A stretch of 64,000 nt of DNA, taken from Apostichopus japonicus (taxonomy: Eukaryota > Echinodermata > Holothuroidea > Aspidochirotida > Stichopodidae). The DNA is taken from contig NC_092579.1 of the NCBI RefSeq assembly GCF_037975245.1, positions 10,878,678-10,942,677 of the forward strand, written 5' to 3'. The translations under genes were made by a program, and so were the position numbers. Position 1 is the first letter of the stretch. Every line of letters starts with the position of its first letter. Under the pieces are notes generated by a model that searched no databases, had not been told where the DNA came from, and saw nothing but the letters and a program-made list of their open reading frames with translations. Positions 11,290 to 23,844 of this stretch are shown one piece after another.

Positions 11290-13075
11290 TTCTCAATAAT
11301 GGAATTCAACACGTGTTTTCCAAATTCAGAGAGGAGTAAGGTATGGTTGTCCCCTTAGCCCGTACCTCTTTTTTCTCTGTGCAGATATTTTAGCCAGAAA
11401 AATTATTGTGACAACAACATCAAGGGGATTAACATATTTGGTCATGAAATCAAACTTTCTTCTTGGACGGTACCCGACGGTACTCCAATATTTTAGAGAA
11501 TTTTCAAATGGCATCTGGTCTTAAAATTCATTCAACAAATCAATTTTTCCCCTGGGTCCTCCTACTTTACAGAAGATAGCTTAAATTATGTTCAAAAATG
11601 ATCTAGGCTGAAGCACCAGCTCAATTAGAGTTTGGAATGGGCGTGATCTCACACCTTTTGGTAGAAACACAATCGTGAAGTCTATTGCAATCAGCCAACT
11701 CCTTTTCTTTTTTCAGGTTCTTCCAAGCCCTCCAAAAAATTTTGTTAATAAGATCCAAGTACTATTTTTTATTTTATTTGGAATGGGAATCCTGACAAAG
11801 TTAAGAGACTTACTTTGTATAACCCAATTGAAAATGGGGGGTTAAAAATAATACATGTTCACAGCTTTGTTGATGCTATGAAAACCTCTTGGATCAAACG
11901 TTGTTGTAAGAATGCCAACACATGGTATTAGAAGCTCTTTTTTCATTCTTCTCTGTTGCCTTTCAGTAAAGAGTTGCTTTTTAATTGTAATTTTCATTAC
12001 CAGGATGTTATTTGTATTAAAAATATCTCCATTAAGCAAATTTGTATGGCTTGGAGTAAGGTTACCTTTAAGAAACTTTCGGATCACTTTGGTGAGCAAA
12101 TACGTTGGAACAATAATTTTATTAGAATTGATAATACCATCGTCTATAACAAAAAGCTTCACCATGCCGGTTTGTTTGTTAGCGATCTGTTTTTGCCAGA
12201 TGGGAAGCAATTGTTCTTTAATGCTTTTCTGACCAATTTAAGCTTTTAGATATCCCTTTACTCATTTTTATAGGATCCTTTCTGCAATTCCTATAAATTG
12301 GAAGGATTCGCTCAGTTTTGAAAACAATATCGAGGACCAGTAGGATCACAATTTTCAATCTTATGTCTCGCAGTTCTAAATTGTTGCAGTTGGTCTATCA
12401 TCACCTTATTGGCTGTAATTCACTTCCGCCAAAAGCCTACGTTAAGTGGAATGTTACTTTTGACTTCTCGCAGGACGATTGGTTAACTATATTTAGTATT
12501 CCTTCCCATACACTTGCTGAAGCAAGAGTGCAATATTTCCAGTTCAGGTTTCTGAACCACATCTTAGGAACCAATAGACTTTAAAATTTAAAGGCGGCGT
12601 CCCCGCTTTATACCTTTTGCAATATTGAGGATGAAACATTGAACATTTATTCTCGTCCTGTCATGTGACGTAATAGTTTCCTTTTAGATTGCAAGCAGAA
12701 GTTTTTTGGTATACAGGTTATCTTTGTTTCTCTTCGGCCAGCTGGTAGCAGGTTCTGGCACATATTTTACGTATGGTATATTGGTTTGTACATTACACAT
12801 TTTCATATTCCAATCCAGTCGAGTTCTTTGTTTATATTTCGCACGTGTCTTGCTCTTTTTGGGGTCTCCATACCAGACAAAATTAAAAATGACGAGTCAA
12901 GCAGCTGCCCCGGTGCCCTTTTACTTGATTTCTATATTTACCGCTCGAAGGTCCAAAAAAATCGAGTCACGCATAGGCAGTGACACAAACTAAGCAAAAA
13001 ATCAAACGTATTGGAAGGAACATGTTCAATCACAAAAGCGCTCTGAGGAATATGAAGTTTGGATAATATAAGTTG
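11290..13075 (+). pseudogene. L1/Tx1-type LINE ORF2 remnant (RT end and C-terminal region)
   Basis: Broken frames on the + strand follow the order of an L1/Tx1-like ORF2: a GVRYGCPLSPYLFFLCADIL block (RT motif B to C; family RGxRQGCPLSPYLF) near 11330-11400, a GRNTIVKSIAISQLL block near 11660-11720, a FGEQIRWNN..IRIDN block near 12090-12135, and a block ending in RFLNHILGTNRL near 12540-12580. Weak similarity continues to about 13075. The catalytic FADD box is destroyed near 11465. Many stops and frameshifts show an old dead copy, truncated at its 5' end where it meets the satellite. Confidence 0.8.
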
Positions 13076-13263
13076 GCTTTAAGTTCAATTTTAGTGAGGA
13101 GAATTGCTTCTGCAAACCATTCTTTCAGTTTCTCCCTACATTGCTACATAGTTGCTACATTGTTGTCATATAAACATTGCTACAAACAATTGCTAAAAAA
13201 AATCCTAATATTTAAAATATCTAATAGAGGTATCTGTTCCTCGATGCTCTACTTCAGTCACTT

Positions 13264-13517
13264 TTAAGAATTGCTTATTCCTTCAAGGTTTATATCTCCC
13301 CAGGATTGACTTTTGTCGTTCTTGAGTTGAAAAGTCATCCATAGACCAATTTTGATTGGTTTAGCTGCTTCTGAAGTTGGCATTGAAATTTGCGGATTGT
13401 AAATTGCATTTGAAGCATTTGCATATTTTACTATAGCTTTAAGTCTTGCTTTCATATGATTAGTCCATTCGGTTTCATCTTTACAGATGAACCAACCATT
13501 GGCTCCTTTAAAATAAT
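13264..13517 (-). CDS. Unrecognised 3'-terminal exon candidate
   Basis: On the - strand a strong acceptor (GTTTTTCTTTTAG) is followed by an open frame of 84 codons entered in phase 1 and ending with TAA at 13266-13264. The peptide begins YFKGANGWFIC and includes NPQISMP and KIGLWMTFQLK. It has a Trp/Phe-rich, folded-domain look rather than the low complexity of chance frames. I do not recognise the family. No convincing upstream exon was found up to about 14100, so this could be an isolated or pseudogene exon. Confidence 0.42.
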
Positions 13518-13524
13518 CTAAAAG

Positions 13525-14120
13525 AAAAACATGTGGACCACAAAAACAGGCAATGTTTATTAACTTGAAATTAATCAGTGTTTGAGCGCAGAGTAAGCTT
13601 CAAACGGTTTCAGATAAACTTTTCGTAACTTCCATAGAAAGTATGTTAAAAGCGTCTCCAACATTGTTCATGCATAAACATACACATACATTCATAAGAA
13701 CCTGAAATGATAGTGACAAATATGTATTAGTCCTAAAAATTATGGAGATCCACTATGATGCAAAATTGCAATGTCAATTATATGACGACAATAATTTGCG
13801 AATGAGTATGTTCGAATTGACACACACAAGTGTCAGTACATATTTCCAGGATTCCCAGCTTGTAGAAGAGTGACGTATATAACAGGGGGGGGGGGGGCGA
13901 TCACTATAAGGCACTGTGTCAACTGTATGTTGTAGCCAACATCTCATATGCCTTGAAAATGCCGCAAACGTGAGATCCTGTTGTTCAGCAAACGGAACAG
14001 AACGATTGTTTATATTTCACTGTATTAGGGTTGACCAGGAATAGGCCTATCCATTAGCGCAGACCGATTCTGAAACCATAATGCTGGACCAACTTCGGCG
14101 ACTACATGTGTATACCGTAG
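13525..14120. other. No gene seen; poly-G run
   Basis: Contains a run of 13 G at about 13887-13899 and short palindromic stretches. No exon, RNA gene or TIR pair could be supported. Confidence 0.4.
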
Positions 14121-16401
14121 AGAAGAGGAGAGGAAGGAAGGGAAAAGAAAAAGAAAGAGAGAAAAAGGAGAAAAGGAGGGAGTAGAAGAAAAACGCCAAG
14201 ACACCAGGCGAAGAGAAAGAGGAAGAGTGACATCATTACAGTGCTGATCTCTATTATATACACAGGGTAGCCAGTGACGGATCGAGGATTTCAGAAGGGG
14301 CGTGCGCCTCACCCTACCCCTTACCCCTACGACTCCATTTTTAACGTTTCCATATTTCCTCTCTCACTATATGTATATATACTATGTATGGTCTATCATA
14401 TGGCGTGTGTGTGTATGGACGCCTTGAACAATTGCGCTATGAAACCAATTGTGGCTGGTCTCGAACTCGACCCAGTCGTCGGGGAACATGACCCATTTTG
14501 TTATTAGACCAGGATCTATATGCGAACTGCACTAGACCTATACAATTCGATGCTACAGTGCTGTCCAGATATAAAATGTTATACACTCCTACCTGAAATG
14601 CCAATTGTACGGAAGCTTAAAAGTCCCATTAACATAAGAAAACTTTGCCCCAATAAGTAAACATTTTTGAGTTGATTGTTATAACAAGATAATATCTTAT
14701 CGAAAATCAGAAAAATGTTGGATTGCTCTGTTGCTTTAACTGAGCAATTGAACATTTTTCTGCAAAATGTTGAATTGACAACTTATCAGATCTCGTCAAT
14801 TCAACATTTCTCTGAAAAATGTTTAATTGTTCACTTCATTCCAACTGAGTAATTGAACAATTTTCTGCAAAATGTTTAACTGACAACTTATCATATCTCG
14901 TTAATTCAACATTTTTCTGAACAATATTTAATTGTTCACTTCATTCCAACTGAGCAATTGAGCAATTTTCTGCAAAATGTTTAATTGACAACTTATCATA
15001 TCTCGTCAATTGACATTTTCTGCATAATGTTTAATTCTTCACATCATTCCATCTGAGCAATGGAAGTGACAATTTTCTGCAAAATGTTTAATTGTTCACT
15101 TCATTCCATCTGAGCAATTGAACAATTTTCTGCAAAATGTTTAATTGACAACTAATCGTATCTCGTCAACTTATATCAGCGGGCAAGTGAGCATGAAAAT
15201 GGCTTTCCAGGATGAACAGCCTCCAAACTGTCTACGTGTGTAGTCATATGCGTAGGAGCCCAATTTGATTGGGGGGGGGGGGGGGGTGCTGTAACGACTT
15301 GCCCAAAAATATTACCAAAAGTTTTCGCGCTATACGTTCGCGTTCAACATGTCCATGTCAATATCATACAGGCAAGCATCGGTTATTACATCGCATGCCA
15401 TCGTGTACCGGTCCGTGGAAGTTGCGTAGTGTACCGCGGGATATAATGTAAACAACGAAATATTCTAATGTAGATGGAGAAAAAGCATGGACGTCAAATA
15501 TATGTCAAAACTCTCTTTTACATTAGTAATTGCGAATTAGTCGGGCAAGCTTAGAACTTTATGTTAATTATACCATGGAGAGTTTCTTTAAAACTATGGA
15601 TTTCATTTATAGCTACATCATTGCAATTTATTGTTCTTTCAGTAGGTACCCGAACAATTATCAGCATACTGCCCGAATTTTCACAAAAATATTTGGTTGG
15701 GGGGGGAGGGGGGAGGTCCGCAGCCCTCGCCTCCTTCGCCTATGTGTGTTGTTTTCGGTTTCGGAAATACCTGGGTTTTTTTCATTTCCTTTAACGAAAC
15801 GAAGTTTTAGAATAGCCGTTATAAGAGGTTTTATATCTGAACACCACTAAATTAACTGTGTCTGAATTTTCCAAAATTCCTTGACCAACATTGTTCATTA
15901 TATTTCCCTCTACTCGTGCAATTTTGACCGATCTGTTAGGGGTTGAAGGTGATTTTGCTATTTTGGTTGCCCATTTATGAAATTTTGTGCAACATTATGG
16001 GTTTGTTTTGAAGTGAATTTATTCACGAGAATTGTGAATATTCAAATTCTGAACAAATAAAGGGCTTAAAACCTTCAAAAGTGGGGCTGACGGGTATTGT
16101 GCCGGGCCGCGACGTACAATCACCTACAAAAGCAATGATCCACATGGAGATGCGATGAGGTCGAACATGATGTGTGACTGGTGACAATCTTCAAAAAGGT
16201 TATGTATGAAAAACAAAACTATTGGGAAATACTTAGTTCTCAGGCAAAAGTGTACATCTGGTTGGTCCATTTCAAGTAAGTGCCATTTCCGGTGATCTGG
16301 GGTTATCAAAACCAGAAATGGTCTTGTGTGCTGCGCTGAGATAGTAATTCGCGCCCCCTGGATTAGAAAATCCTGGATACGCGCCTGCCTGTACTGGATC
16401 A
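14121..16401 (+). mobile_element. Poly-G/purine-tract TIR element, copy 1 (degenerate, interrupted)
   Basis: It shares the order of parts with the complete copy at 53251-55168: a G/A-only tract (14121-14225), a gggtagccagtgac block, a cctcaccctacccc block, then from 15180 the gatgaacagcc block, a poly-G run, and a right end with TCCTGGATACGCGCCTG at about 16369-16386. It is interrupted at 14608-15175 by an unrelated repeat. The left TIR is not recognisable. No transposase is encoded, so it is non-autonomous. Confidence 0.65.
14608..15175. repeat. About 105-bp tandem repeat block inserted in the element
   Basis: Units of about 105 bp contain CTGAGCAATTGAACA, TTCTGCAAAATGTTTAATTG, and TATCTCGTCAATTCAACATT-like sequence. 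The anchor ccaactgag/ccatctgag recurs near 14736, 14843, 14948, 15049 and 15107 (the last spacing is shorter). The same block, with the same leading sequence (acggaagc, ataagaaaact), recurs at 23500-23803, so this is a mobile repeat rather than a local array. CAATTG/TTAATTG dyads are frequent. Confidence 0.75.
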
Positions 16402-17585
16402 TTTGGTTATGCTACAAACACGCGATACTTTATTCCATGAAACACACAACTGCATACAAAGTGTGTCAGTAAAAGGCCTAAAAAGTTCGTATATGTATTC
16501 TTTTGTATAGCTGTGGCGTGACAAAAAATGGTAAGTTTGAAACATTTTATTTTTATGTTAAGACTCATTTGGGTGGTAGAACTTAGATGTAGTATTTGCA
16601 GTGAGCCTGCTGGCGAAAGGGGTGCCAATGTCACATTGACCTAATAAGGTGCGCTTGGGATCGTCCGGCCCCGACCATCTGGATAGCTATTGATAATGAG
16701 GCCTGAATCACTGACCAGCTTCCATTGTTACGGGGCAACAAGTGCAAACGGTAATTTTCCGAAACGTGATACGTCAAAGTCACGAAATATTGGGCAACCC
16801 GACATGAATTTAGAAGGGGGGGGGGGGACAAATTCCTAAACATAATCTCGCAAGGGAAGCTTGGACAGATCGCATATTTGATATGTAATTGTACCACAAT
16901 AAAAAGTACAAAAACCTAATATTGTGGGCGGTGGTCAATGGTCTTTTGAGTTTACCAAGGGTTAAATTGTCAAAAAAAAAAGAAAAAAGTTTTATACAAT
17001 TTTTCAACAAGGACATATGTCATATTTAGTATGTTATGTTATATATCTATCACATTTAGCACAAGAAGCCTAGGCCTGTTGTTGAGGTCAATGGTCATTC
17101 CGGACAGCCTGTGTCATTTTGAATTTATTGTTAGCGCATCACACTGCTTTTCACTGAATTACTAAGATCAAGTACGTTGTACACCCTCACTATACATTAT
17201 GTCAGATGCTCATGTTACATCATCGAAACACGATGCATATTTGCATTCTGGTTTTTTTTTTTCATTTTGGAGCCATTGGCTACTATTTTCCCCTTCTATA
17301 CAGCACTATGGTTATTACTGTTGTTTACTGGGTGGGAAATATTATATGAGGTGGGATAGAGTAGAGAATAAAACATTGTGGGTACATTGTAGAAATAGCA
17401 ATTAAGTTTATTTAATACCACTAGCATCTTTCTGCAAGATTTTATAGGGAAGCTCTAAGTCATGCATATATTATATGTAAGTATATGCATACGTGATTGT
17501 GTGTGTATGCGTGTACCTATGTATGTATGTATGCGTGTTTGTTTGTATGTATAATTTCTGTCCCCCCCCCTACCTGTGACTGTAT
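16402..17585. other. Spacer, no gene seen
   Basis: Contains a poly-G run at about 16818, a poly-A stretch near 16970 and TGTATG-type short repeats near 17490-17550. No exon or RNA gene could be supported. Confidence 0.4.
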
Positions 17586-19223
17586 AATGACAGGGGCGTA
17601 TCCAGGATTTTCTAACCCGGGGGGGGGGCGCGAATTACTATCTAAGCGGAGCGCCACCATCGGTTGGCGCGCAGCGTACAAGAAAATTTCTGGTTTTGCT
17701 ACCACCCAGATCACCAGAAATGGTACTTCTCGGCCTTGAAAATGACCAACCATGGATGTACACTTTTTGCCTTTGAACCAAGTATTTCCCAATAGTTTTT
17801 TTTTCCATCCATAACCTTTTTGAAGATTGTCACCAGTCACAAATCATATTCGACCTCATCGCATGACGTGTGGATCATTGCTTTTGTAGGTGATTGTACG
17901 TCGCGGCCCGGCACAATATCCGTCAGCCCCACTTTTCAAGGTTTTGGGCCCATTATTTGTCCAGAATTTGAAAATTCACATTCTCGTGAATAAACTCACT
18001 TCAAAAAATACCCATAATGTCGCACAAAATTTCATCTATGGACAACCAATATATAAAAACCTCCATCAACCCCTAACAGACTGGTCTAAATTGCATAGCT
18101 CCCAACTCTTGAGAAGGCAAATGCTGGTACATGCCACGAATCGCCGTCCCGGGGGAGGGGGTGTCCCCCTCCCCTTTTGGATTTTTTTGGAATCCTGGTA
18201 ATGCCTACATGTAAAATGGTGGCACTTAGAAAGGCTTTTGTCACCCAAAATTTTCTGAGAAATATGCATTTTTTGTGTGTAACATCAATAAATTGAATAG
18301 TAGGTGATAATTCATTCTTTCCCGTGGCATGAAAATGTTCGCTGCTCGCCCCAATGAAAAGAAATATAGGCTAATTTGTGGTTCAAATGATGCTGTAAAG
18401 GAGGTTTTATACTCTATTATGCTAAATGCTAAAGAAATGATGGTTGCTAAGTCAAAATGTAATGCAATTTTTTTTTTAAGTATACTTGACAATTACAATG
18501 TGGGTTTTTCGGAAGCTTGCGCGGGTCAGCGGGTTTGGGTGTTAGAATGCGGGTCCAACCCGCGAATTGCGGGTCAGTTGGGAGCTCTGAAAATGCACGA
18601 GTAGAGGGAAGTGTGATGAAGAATGATGGTCAGAAATTTTCGAAAATTCAGACAGTTAATTTATTGGTGTACAAATATTAAAACCCCTTATAACGGCTAT
18701 TATAAAACTTGGTTGAAGGAAATGAAAAAATAGAAAATATTTCCGAAACCGAACACTACACACATAGGCGTAGGAGGTGGGGGGTTGCAGTCCCTAATTC
18801 GCCATGACTAATGTAAAAGATAGTTTTGACATAATTGGACCTCCATGCTTTTTCTCTATCTACGTAAGACATTTCGTTGTTTACATTAGCATCCCGCGGT
18901 ACACTGCGCAACTTTGACGGACCGTACGGTATATGATGGCATGCGATGTAGGCCTAATAACCGATGCTAGCTACCCTGTGTATATAACAGGGATCAGCGC
19001 TGTATATCACTGTTCCTCTTTCTCTTCCCGGTGTCTTGGCGTTTTTCTTTTCTCCCTCCTTTTCTCCTTTTTCTCTCTTTCTTCTTTTTCTTTTCCCTTC
19101 CTTCCTCGCCTCCTCCTCTTTTTTCCCCCTCTTTTTTCCTTTTTTCTTCTCTTTTTTTCTCTCCTCTTTTTCTTACCCGGGGGCGCGCGCTCCAACGCCC
19201 CCTGGATACGCGCCTGATTGACG
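17586..19223 (-). mobile_element. Poly-G/purine-tract TIR element, copy 2 (inverted)
   Basis: Its ends are CAGGGGCGTATCCAGGA at the left and CCTGGATACGCGCCTGA at the right, forming an inverted pair. Read on the - strand it matches copy 3 in order: purine tract (pyrimidine-only on + at 19029-19180), gatgctaatgtaaacaac block, aacagaca block, and finally the GCGCCA/TGGCGC hairpin module at 17651-17670. It is non-autonomous and is interrupted at 18095-18588 by a hAT-like element. Coding-looking frames on - (17517-17840) are repeats and not genes. Confidence 0.7.
18095..18588. mobile_element. hAT-like MITE nested in copy 2
   Basis: Left end ATAGCTCCCAACT and right end AGTTGGGAGCTCT are inverted repeats. 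They are flanked by taaattgc (18087-18094) and gaaaatgc (18589-18596), an imperfect 8-bp target duplication. The homologous undisrupted sequence is present at about 15915-15935 and 54645-54660, where the gcaattttgac/gcagttttgac stretch is continuous, confirming an insertion. GGGT/ACCC-rich short repeats lie inside near 18520-18575. No coding capacity is seen. Confidence 0.65.
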
Positions 19224-22200
19224 CCCCTGGCTGTACCTAACATCACGAATGAATCAATCGTCTTGAAATCGCGCCATTACAAACAATTCAACATAATGTC
19301 CAATTCAGTATATTAGTACGGTCGGATATTCAATAACCTAGGCTCGTGGTCGTTTGCTCTAACGTTAGGCAATTGCTAAGGCGAAAGAAATATCACGCAT
19401 TCGTAGGGTTTGACATTCAAATGCCTAGGACAATATTCGAAAATTTTCTACATGTGCGAAACTTTAGAATTTCAAGGACAAGGTAGGTTACTTTTACCTG
19501 TTCTACAACTTGGGAAAGTTGAAAGCTTTGATAAAAAAAAGGTCAGTGTAGTATGCAGTAAAGTATTTGTAACCTAGGCAACCTCGCAATACAGGCGTAA
19601 CGTAGTCGGCAGGGGCGGAATGGGTCGTAAAACTGGCCCGGGCATTTTTCACTTAGGCCGGCCCATTATTCATTGATATGTTACTTACATAGTGATCGCC
19701 GTCATTGGGGGAGAGGTCTGATTTTTTGAAGTTAAGGAAAGCCTAGATGCAAAATGGTGCGATATTTCTCAATATTGTTTATTACAATAATCCTATAAAT
19801 AGACCCAAAACTGAGTAAATTTCCATAAGCAACACTTCATTAAACTGAGTAAATTTAAAAACGTAAACAAAAATAGACAAAAATATATGTTTTAGACTGG
19901 ATTTTATTTAGTTTTTCATGCATTTTGTGACAACATGCTTGAAAAATATGAAAAAAAAACCTAAATAAATTCCTCTAAAACATATATGTTCAATAACACG
20001 AGCACATGTCATATCTACGAGAGAAGGAGCGTATAGCAGTTCGCTGCTTCTGGCAGCCACACCATCAATTATATTGTTAGTGTCAAGTTTGGCCAAGATC
20101 CTTTTTTTTCCACAGACATCAACATGAACGCCTCAAGATGTTCGTCGACGGCTAACATTCGTCTAATTTTAATAACCAAACACCGTACTGTATGTGGGTC
20201 ATTTTTATTCATACATAATCTCTCAGGAATAAGCTACTGAGTAATAGCCAAATAAGATTTTACCTATTTTTACTTCGTTTTCTGGAGGACGAGGTGCAGA
20301 TTAATAAAAGCTGTAGTCTCTGCCAATGCTATGTATGCCTATATGTCAGGATGCATTGGTCACCGTATTTGGTCATCGTACTAAATATATTAGCACGGAC
20401 GGGTTGCCAATAGCACGTACCTTTTTACGAACTAACAGACTAACTAACAAAGTGAATTCATGAGCTGATTCCCACAGTTAAAAATATTTTATACACAGCC
20501 CGACTGTATTAACTACTGTGAGAATTGGCTGTAATTTGTACCAGGCTCCCCAGCCCACCGGGCCATTGGAGAGGAGCTGTTGTTAATGGAATTCTAACGA
20601 CGTGATTTTACTGTTTGAATGTATCCGTTATATTACGTCGCATTGTTTCTCACGAATTTTTGCGCAGGCATCCTGGCTGCCAGTAAGTTGCCGTCACAAA
20701 AAAAACATGGTTTTCAAAAACTATATCTTAAGCAGGTTATGTAAATAAAATTGAAAAGAAAATCATAGTTCTATTTTCGTTTTTTATTTGTCTATTTGCA
20801 TTAACACACCAATATACCAGAGTTATCGTAATCATAATTTTGTAAAGATAGTGAGGGTGCAAACAATAAATGATCAGGCACCTACCCACCCATTTGAACT
20901 CGATCGGAATTACGGTTTAGGAGGAGTTCGCGACACACTCTTTCGGGCAATTAAGGCCAATTAAACCTCAGCTGACCTTTGACACCGACCACTAACATTT
21001 AAGTCTCTCCTATTTTAAAATTTGTCTTATCATTTTCTACATATCGTGTGGTTAAAGGCCTCTTCTTATACAAGTTGTCCAGCAGAAAATTGCTAAGAGC
21101 CAATTTTAAGGTTTCTGACCATTACACAAGCACGAGTTTACATGGTAAGACACCTACCCACCAAGTTTGAAATTCATCGGACTTACTGTTTAGGGGGAGT
21201 TCGAGATACACATTTGTGCTCACGCACACACACACACCCTCACTTTCTGATGTGGGATGAAGCACAGTATCCATGATCTACCTATACATTACATGTAGGT
21301 AGATGAGATAATGATATACACCACATGTATGAACGAACGTGTTCAGAATGCTGCATTGACGGAGTGGTGCCAAAATCATGGGGCTCTCCAGCATTTTAAC
21401 GAAGGGCGCTGTCATAAGTGCGTACACAGAGCCGCATACAGAGCCTTATAGCTGCTCTGTGCGTATACGCATATGCAACTCTGTGTGTACGTTGTAATGT
21501 TTTACAGATCTCAAAGAAATCAAAGTTGCTGGTAACATTATTATATAACAATAACTGCAATGTACATATTTTGGAAAGGTTAACCAATATCGAGGCAAAG
21601 ACTTTAAAGGACCTAATGCAGCGCTTGTTTTACCATATTTTTGGTTATCATATAATTGATATTTTACTTTTTTGAGAACGAGTCTAAATTAAAGTACACT
21701 TTGTGTACAAATAAAGAAGGTGATTTAAAGCTTCTTTTCCCAAAATTCTTTTGAATTATTCCCCCCCCCCCCCCCACAATCTCCTTCCAATAGATTAACG
21801 ATAATGTTGATAACGTAATAAAGTAACGAGCAAAGGATATCAATTTCATTCTTGGGCAGACTAGGAAACTCCATCTTTTCTACCTTGTCCATGGCTTATA
21901 TACCAATACATGATTCACCATAAAGACCACCTATAGTTGTGATTGCACATGATAAGCAAATGCAGGCGTACTTATACTCGTAATGGAGTCCGTACTCGGG
22001 TACACTTTTAAGCACTCGTTCTCGGTACTTTGTACTCGCATTCGGAAAATCCAAATTTCATTTATATTCATAACTTAATCTTCATCTTGATATATGGATG
22101 TTATTTGCAACACATGCCTACAAAAACTGTATGGCAAGTTATTAATTCAATCACATCCTAATATCAGCCTCGACATTATTGTAAAATGTTCACAAAACAA

Positions 22201-23499
22201 AATAAATAAGGGGATTAGGGGGAGGCATTAAACCCAATTCCCTCTCCCACAATGGATCCATCGCAAGGTTTCACAATAGAAAGAAAGCTTCAGTCAGATC
22301 TGGTCATTACACTGTTCCTGCAGTAGGCTATACTCTGACAAAAAAGATGGTATGAAAAATTGTACCAATTATTAGTACCGGACTGGTTGCCGGGGGTGGT
22401 TGGTAAGCACCCCAGCCTTGGCCCCTGAATCATCAATTTGACATTAAAAAAGTAAAAATTTGGAACCACTTGTCAGATCTCCTTTTGTCACCTTTTTGTT
22501 TCTTATATTTTTCCATTTTTTAGCTAATATGGGCCTGCTCCGTCCCCACCACCCCCACCCCTTCTGAATCATCTGCTACTGTGTCAAACCTGGGTCAAAA
22601 GTAGAATTATTGTTGATCTTTGGAGGTGAAGGCATGTCTCAACACAATATGTCCCTCGATCCAAGGTAAGAATATTACACCCATACATGTCATATTGAAT
22701 TACCACTATGCCTTACATCAGTGAAAATAACTAAAACTATAAATCAGCATCACATTCTTCGCACTTGGCCGACCCGAACATTTATGAACTTGTTTGCCCA
22801 CAGTGCAGAGGCGAGCCTCTAATGTGTGTTAAACTTACCCACATGTCCGACACTACAAATTATAACAGGTCATTACAAGTAGTACATATAACAACTCACT
22901 TGGCGTTCTCCAATAACATAAACATCTAGGCCTATACAGCATTCCACAGTCACTCCACTATGATTGAGGTGAAACAGTACCTTTCACTGTCTGAACCCCC
23001 ACACATGGTACAACACTCAGTTCATGGTCACCAAACAGTCAGTCTGCAGTTGGAATATTCTCAGATGCAGCTAGATCGATTACAGTCAAGTTGCAGAACA
23101 GCGGGTTCATTGTTATGACTTATGAAGCGAAAGTGCCAACAAGTTCCCAACAGAATAGAAGTAGAAGCACTAACGTTGGATTCTGTGCAATGCAGCTTAC
23201 TGCACATTGGACCGTGGAAGATCATAAATTTTGAAGAAAAGAAATTTTTTCAAAGACGTGTTCCAAATTACGACCATGTTGCACGGACAATAATAAGGGT
23301 TTAATTAACGACGGGCCACAGTATACAGTAGTTACCTGTGTCTTCGCAAACTCAATTGTTAGGCCTTATGATCATTAGATGGTGTATGACGGAATCAGAA
23401 GTTGGAGACAAATGGAGGGCGTCTGACATTAATTGCTTGGCTGGATTCATTATGTAGACCCTGTAAACTTAACCGAGTCAATGACATGTATGAAATATA
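19224..23499. other. Long stretch without recognisable genes
   Basis: AT-rich DNA. A sequence beginning CAGGGGCGGAATGGG at about 19615 resembles a hAT terminal repeat, but no right partner was found. Two related blocks (cacctacccaccca..., about 20880-20940; cacctacccaccaa..., about 21150-21215) are a dispersed repeat followed by a CA microsatellite at 21222. Poly-C runs lie near 21760. Open frames here are short and have no splice or family support. Confidence 0.4.
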
Positions 23500-23803
23500 T
23501 ACGGAAGCATAAAAGTGCCATCAACATAAGAAAACTCAGCCCCATAAGTTAGCATTTTTCAGTAAATTGTTTATAGATAACAAGATAATATTTTATCGAA
23601 AATCAGAAAAATGATGGATTGCTCAGTTGCTTTAACTGAGCACTTGAACAATTTTCTGCAAAATGTTTAATTGGCAACTTATCATATCTCATCAATTCAA
23701 CATTTATCTGAAAAATGTTCAATTGTTCACTTCATTCCATCTCAGCAATTGAACAATTTTCTGCAAAATGTTTAAATGACAACTTATCGTATCTCGTCAA
23801 TGC
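23500..23803. repeat. Second copy of the about 105-bp repeat block
   Basis: Matches 14608-15175 from its start (acggaagcataaaagt) through about two of the TCTGCAAAATGTTTAA units to tatctcgtcaa. It abuts the truncated Copia sequence, which seems to resume near 23805. Confidence 0.7.
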
Positions 23804-23844
23804 TGCATTCACCTTATATATCAACATGGAAAAATGCCATGGAA

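Noticed and set aside
17517-17840. 107-codon - strand frame with RQPMVALRLDS-like peptide
   Set aside because: The same peptide appears in every copy of the hairpin module in either strand context; it is a translation of a non-coding repeat.
19007-19246. Lys/Arg/Glu-rich and Phe/Ser/Leu-rich frames
   Set aside because: Both are translations of the purine/pyrimidine tract of a mobile element.
19615-20560. Second full hAT element starting CAGGGGCGGA
   Set aside because: No matching inverted right end or 8-bp duplication was found.
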